7,338 bases of DNA from Ruminococcaceae bacterium UBA7080 (GTDB lineage Bacteria; Bacillota; Clostridia; Oscillospirales; Acutalibacteraceae): assembly GCA_002493595.1 (NCBI GenBank), contig DKZG01000012.1, positions 1-7,338 of the forward strand. The letters run 5' to 3'. The notes beneath the pieces were generated by a model that ran no database searches, had not been told where the DNA came from, and worked only from the letters and a program-made list of their open reading frames with translations. Both the position numbers and the translations under genes were made by a program. How positions within the stretch are numbered: the first letter of the stretch is position 1; every line of letters starts with the position of its first letter. Positions 5,386 to 7,338 of this stretch are shown here, in pieces.

Positions 5386-6531
5386 TTAATCAGCAGACAG
5401 AATATCAATTATAGCATCGAGCTGAGCTCTTTGCACTCCAAACTTGAGAAGACAATTGTAGGTTTTTTCACTTAAAGAATTACCTTGAGCAGAATGCACC
5501 GACTTATAGTAAACACTCTTTTTAAGATTATTCATATTCCTAAGACCGCCGATATCGGCAAAATTTGAAAAAAGATAATCTCTTATTAAATCCTCTTCAC
5601 TTACACCGAGAAGAGCATTTAAAAGATAAGCGATCATACCGGTTCTGTCTGTTCCGATGTTGCAATGGAATATAACAGGATAGTTTTCAGGATTTGACAA
5701 CAATTCAAACACCTTTAATATCTCCTGCTTATTCTCGTTGAATGTATCGCCCTCCCATTCCATCGGGAAGCTATAGTATGTTACACGATTACCCAAAGGA
5801 CTTGAATTAATAGCTCCGGTTTCACCGTCACGTGTTTTTCGAAGATCGATCTCAGATTTGATGCCGAGTTCACGGCACATTGTCTTAATACCTTCATCTG
5901 TTATTTCAATATTCGGTTTATCCGCACTGCTTTCATTAAGCCTGCCGCATCTGTAAATGAGACCCTGCTTTGTACGTTTACCGCTCTCAGTCTGCCAGCC
6001 GCCCAAGTCACGAACATTTTTGACACCGTCAACATTCATATTACGAGGTGCCTGAGCCTCTGTGGTAAATTCACACACACTGCTCGTGCTGCTGCCATCA
6101 CTTACTGTCCAATAATATGTGGTATCAATCTTCAGATTATAAACAGGCATAGTCACTGTCATACTTTCACTTGAAGTAGTGTAGTGTACTGCATCTTTCA
6201 TATCTTCATTTTCACTTAAGCTTAGCGTGTATTCATTATTACCTGAAACATCACCGTTATATACCCATTCAAAGGAGACAGGTTCCGGTTTGCAAAGCGG
6301 TTTCTGACCGCGCGCATAAAGAGAAATGCGGGAAGGCTTATTATTAAGATAAGAATTTTGCTTCTCACTGTGAATACTCACCGTTTTTTCAGACGGATAA
6401 AGCGCCTCGATTGTTTCGCTGCCGGTGGGTTCTAAAACCTTTTTATCATTATCAGCATGCTGTGAGGTACAGCCTGCAAACATGGAAATAATGAATAATA
6501 AGGATAAAATAATGCTGACTGTCTTTTTCAT
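5386..6531 (-). CDS. Lipoprotein tyrosine-phosphatase-like protein (Y_phosphatase3 type) with an N-terminal FN3-like domain
   Basis: The 381-residue protein begins with a lipoprotein signal, MKKTVSIILSLLFIISMFAG, with C21 as the likely lipidated residue. It should be anchored outside the membrane. Residues about 65-157 look like a fibronectin-III/purple-phosphatase-type beta domain ending TTYYWTVSDG. The catalytic part starts near 165 with NVRDLGGW (172-179) and LIYRCGRL (191-198). It ends in the P-loop HCNIGTDRTGM, giving nucleophile C290 and arginine R296 of the CX5R motif, so the active site looks intact. Relatives are tyrosine/dual-specificity or phosphoinositide phosphatases such as those in Listeria and Mycobacterium. 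An extracytoplasmic location suggests action on exported or host phosphate esters, which is inference. The start is supported by CAGGAG six bases upstream of ATG. Confidence 0.88.
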   Translation of the reverse strand: MKKTVSIILSLLFIISMFAGCTSQHADNDKKVLEPTGSETIEALYPSEKTVSIHSEKQNSYLNNKPSRISLYARGQKPLCKPEPVSFEWVYNGDVSGNNEYTLSLSENEDMKDAVHYTTSSESMTVTMPVYNLKIDTTYYWTVSDGSSTSSVCEFTTEAQAPRNMNVDGVKNVRDLGGWQTESGKRTKQGLIYRCGRLNESSADKPNIEITDEGIKTMCRELGIKSEIDLRKTRDGETGAINSSPLGNRVTYYSFPMEWEGDTFNENKQEILKVFELLSNPENYPVIFHCNIGTDRTGMIAYLLNALLGVSEEDLIRDYLFSNFADIGGLRNMNNLKKSVYYKSVHSAQGNSLSEKTYNCLLKFGVQRAQLDAIIDILSAD

Positions 6532-6566
6532 AAAATACTCCTGAAAATCATTTAAATTCGTTTATA

Positions 6567-6917
6567 TTATTTAAGTTTTTCGCTCCACAGAATCTCATTA
6601 AAGCCTGTAAGAACAATATCATCAAAGACAATTATCGGTCTTTTTACAAGCATTCCGTCAGAGGCCAAAAGCTTTAACTGCTCTTCCTCACTCATATCCG
6701 ACAGTTTTTCCTTCAGTTTCATAGATTTATAAAGCATTCCGCTTGTATTGAAAAATCTTTTAAGCGGTAAATTGCTTTTTTGATACCATGTCTTCAACTC
6801 ATCAAAAGTTGGATTTTCTTCTTTAATATGCCTGCTTTCATATTCGAAACCATTGTCATCAAGCCACTTTTTTGCTTTCTTACAAGTCGAACACTTAGGA
6901 TACTCAATAAACAACAT
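6567..6917 (-). CDS. ArsC/Spx family thioredoxin-fold protein
   Basis: This 116-residue protein has the ArsC/Spx/YffB layout. It opens with LFIEYPKCSTCKKAKKWLDD, giving a C9-x-x-C12 redox pair, then a central helical insert (36-88), and VKRPIIVFDD (91-100) with R93 and P94 of the conserved RP motif. Length matches the family. Such proteins are arsenate reductases, the RNA-polymerase-binding regulator Spx, or uncharacterised oxidoreductases. No arsenic genes are nearby, so a true arsenate reductase role is not supported and I leave the symbol blank. AAAGGA lies about eight bases before ATG. It sits 31 bp after the TfoX-like gene and 35 bp before the phosphatase gene, consistent with one operon. 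Confidence 0.88.
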   Translation of the reverse strand: MLFIEYPKCSTCKKAKKWLDDNGFEYESRHIKEENPTFDELKTWYQKSNLPLKRFFNTSGMLYKSMKLKEKLSDMSEEEQLKLLASDGMLVKRPIIVFDDIVLTGFNEILWSEKLK

Positions 6918-6948
6918 TTTCTATTTCCTTTCTCAAGTTAAATAAATT

Positions 6949-7278
6949 TTATTTCTTATTCTTGTTTTTTTTAGGTTTAGGCTCAGGAAGTTCCCGGCAA
7001 GTTGCTTCAACAAACGGAACAAGAAATTCTTTATCTTCAATATTTTCAATAAGAAAATAAGGTTTTGCACCATCATATGGCGAAGCCATTTTCAAATCAG
7101 GTGCAAGTGTTTTGCCGATATCAGTAATTTTTACAAAAAGCTGATTATCGCATATTAAAGCAAATATCTTGCCATCACAATAAACGCCGTATTCGCCAAA
7201 CATTTTACGATATGTTATTTCACCGGCAGAGTAAAGGATATCAGCAACAAACTGAACAAATTGCAAATTGGAAGCCAT
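6949..7278 (-). CDS. TfoX N-terminal-domain protein
   Basis: This 109-residue protein matches the stand-alone TfoX/Sxy N-terminal domain: YRKMFGEYGVYCDGKIFALI (23-42), DNQLFVKIT (44-52), then SPYDGAKPYF (66-75) and a short helical end. A lysine-rich tail (PKPKKNKNKK) closes it. In gamma-proteobacteria the full-length protein is a competence regulator, but single-domain forms are widespread in Firmicutes with no established role, so competence should not be assumed. The start has GAGG about 10 nt upstream. The ATG shares one base with a TAA in an upstream open frame, which may mean coupling to the preceding gene. Function unknown beyond the domain. Confidence 0.85.
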   Translation of the reverse strand: MASNLQFVQFVADILYSAGEITYRKMFGEYGVYCDGKIFALICDNQLFVKITDIGKTLAPDLKMASPYDGAKPYFLIENIEDKEFLVPFVEATCRELPEPKPKKNKNKK

Positions 7279-7338
7279 TATTTATCAACCTCACCTATCG
7301 AATATTTCATTAAGAAACCCATCAAAGAACAAGAATAA
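7278..7338 (-). CDS. C-terminal end of an unidentified upstream gene (frame uncertain)
   Basis: Two minus-strand frames are open from the window edge. One ends in TAA at 7280-7278, sharing its last base with the TfoX-like ATG, and finishes KYSIGEVDK. The other ends in TGA at 7293-7291 and finishes FFDGFLNEIFDR. Either could be the tail of the preceding gene; fewer than 20 residues are visible, so no product can be named. The coordinates given are those of the longer frame. Confidence 0.35.
   Translation of the reverse strand, partial: YSCSLMGFLMKYSIGEVDK

Noticed and set aside
5367..5408. N-terminal extension of the second GNAT gene from 5408
   Set aside because: It overlaps the end of the phosphatase gene, has no good Shine-Dalgarno, and the domain begins at ATG 5366.
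6567..6917. Arsenate reductase as a specific call
   Set aside because: The fold is shared by Spx and other proteins, and no arsenic transporter or ArsR-type regulator is nearby.
1..7338. Mobile element, CRISPR array or toxin-antitoxin pair
   Set aside because: No transposase or integrase, no spaced direct repeats and no paired toxin/antitoxin genes are visible. The three GNAT proteins lack an adjacent small DNA-binding antitoxin, so a GNAT-toxin system is not supported.

Overview
The window looks like a chromosomal segment of a low-GC Gram-positive anaerobe, most likely class Clostridia and possibly near the Ruminococcaceae/Oscillospiraceae. This is inferred from the AT-rich sequence, strong AGGAGG-type ribosome binding sites, consensus TTGACA-17-TATTAT promoters and the gene families present. 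Every supported gene lies on the minus strand, so transcription runs from position 7338 toward position 1.

Four transcription blocks can be read. (1) From 7338 to 4806: the tail of an unidentified gene, a TfoX N-terminal-domain protein, an ArsC/Spx-family thioredoxin-fold protein, a lipoprotein tyrosine-phosphatase-like protein and a GNAT acetyltransferase. Gaps are 19-35 bp, and the promoter must lie outside the window. (2) From 4779 to about 2301: a promoter, a 33-codon leader peptide that is easily missed, an antiterminator/terminator pair, then a tightly packed operon of GNAT acetyltransferase, SAM-dependent methyltransferase, HIT-family protein and RimJ/RimL-type GNAT. (3) From 2261 to 112: a promoter with a dyad operator-like element, a MATE efflux transporter and a YhhN-family membrane protein (possible lysoplasmalogenase). 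(4) From 106 to the window edge: a strong promoter, a transcribed 11-bp hairpin and the first 20 nt of a tRNA.

The most interesting element is the 4560-4779 leader. It has all the parts of a ribosome-controlled transcription attenuator: promoter, Shine-Dalgarno, short leader ORF rich in Tyr/Trp/Ala codons, an intrinsic terminator directly before the structural gene's Shine-Dalgarno, and an 11-bp alternative pairing between leader codons 25-28 and the 5' arm of that terminator. The same arrangement controls inducible antibiotic-resistance genes and amino-acid operons. In front of an acetyltransferase plus methyltransferase operon, it suggests an inducible response to a translation inhibitor. 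The inducer and the enzyme substrates cannot be read from the sequence.

The MATE-YhhN unit may be a second stress or export module, with a repressor-type dyad over its predicted transcription start. No mobile element, CRISPR array or rRNA was seen, and no gene-free stretch exceeds 300 bp.
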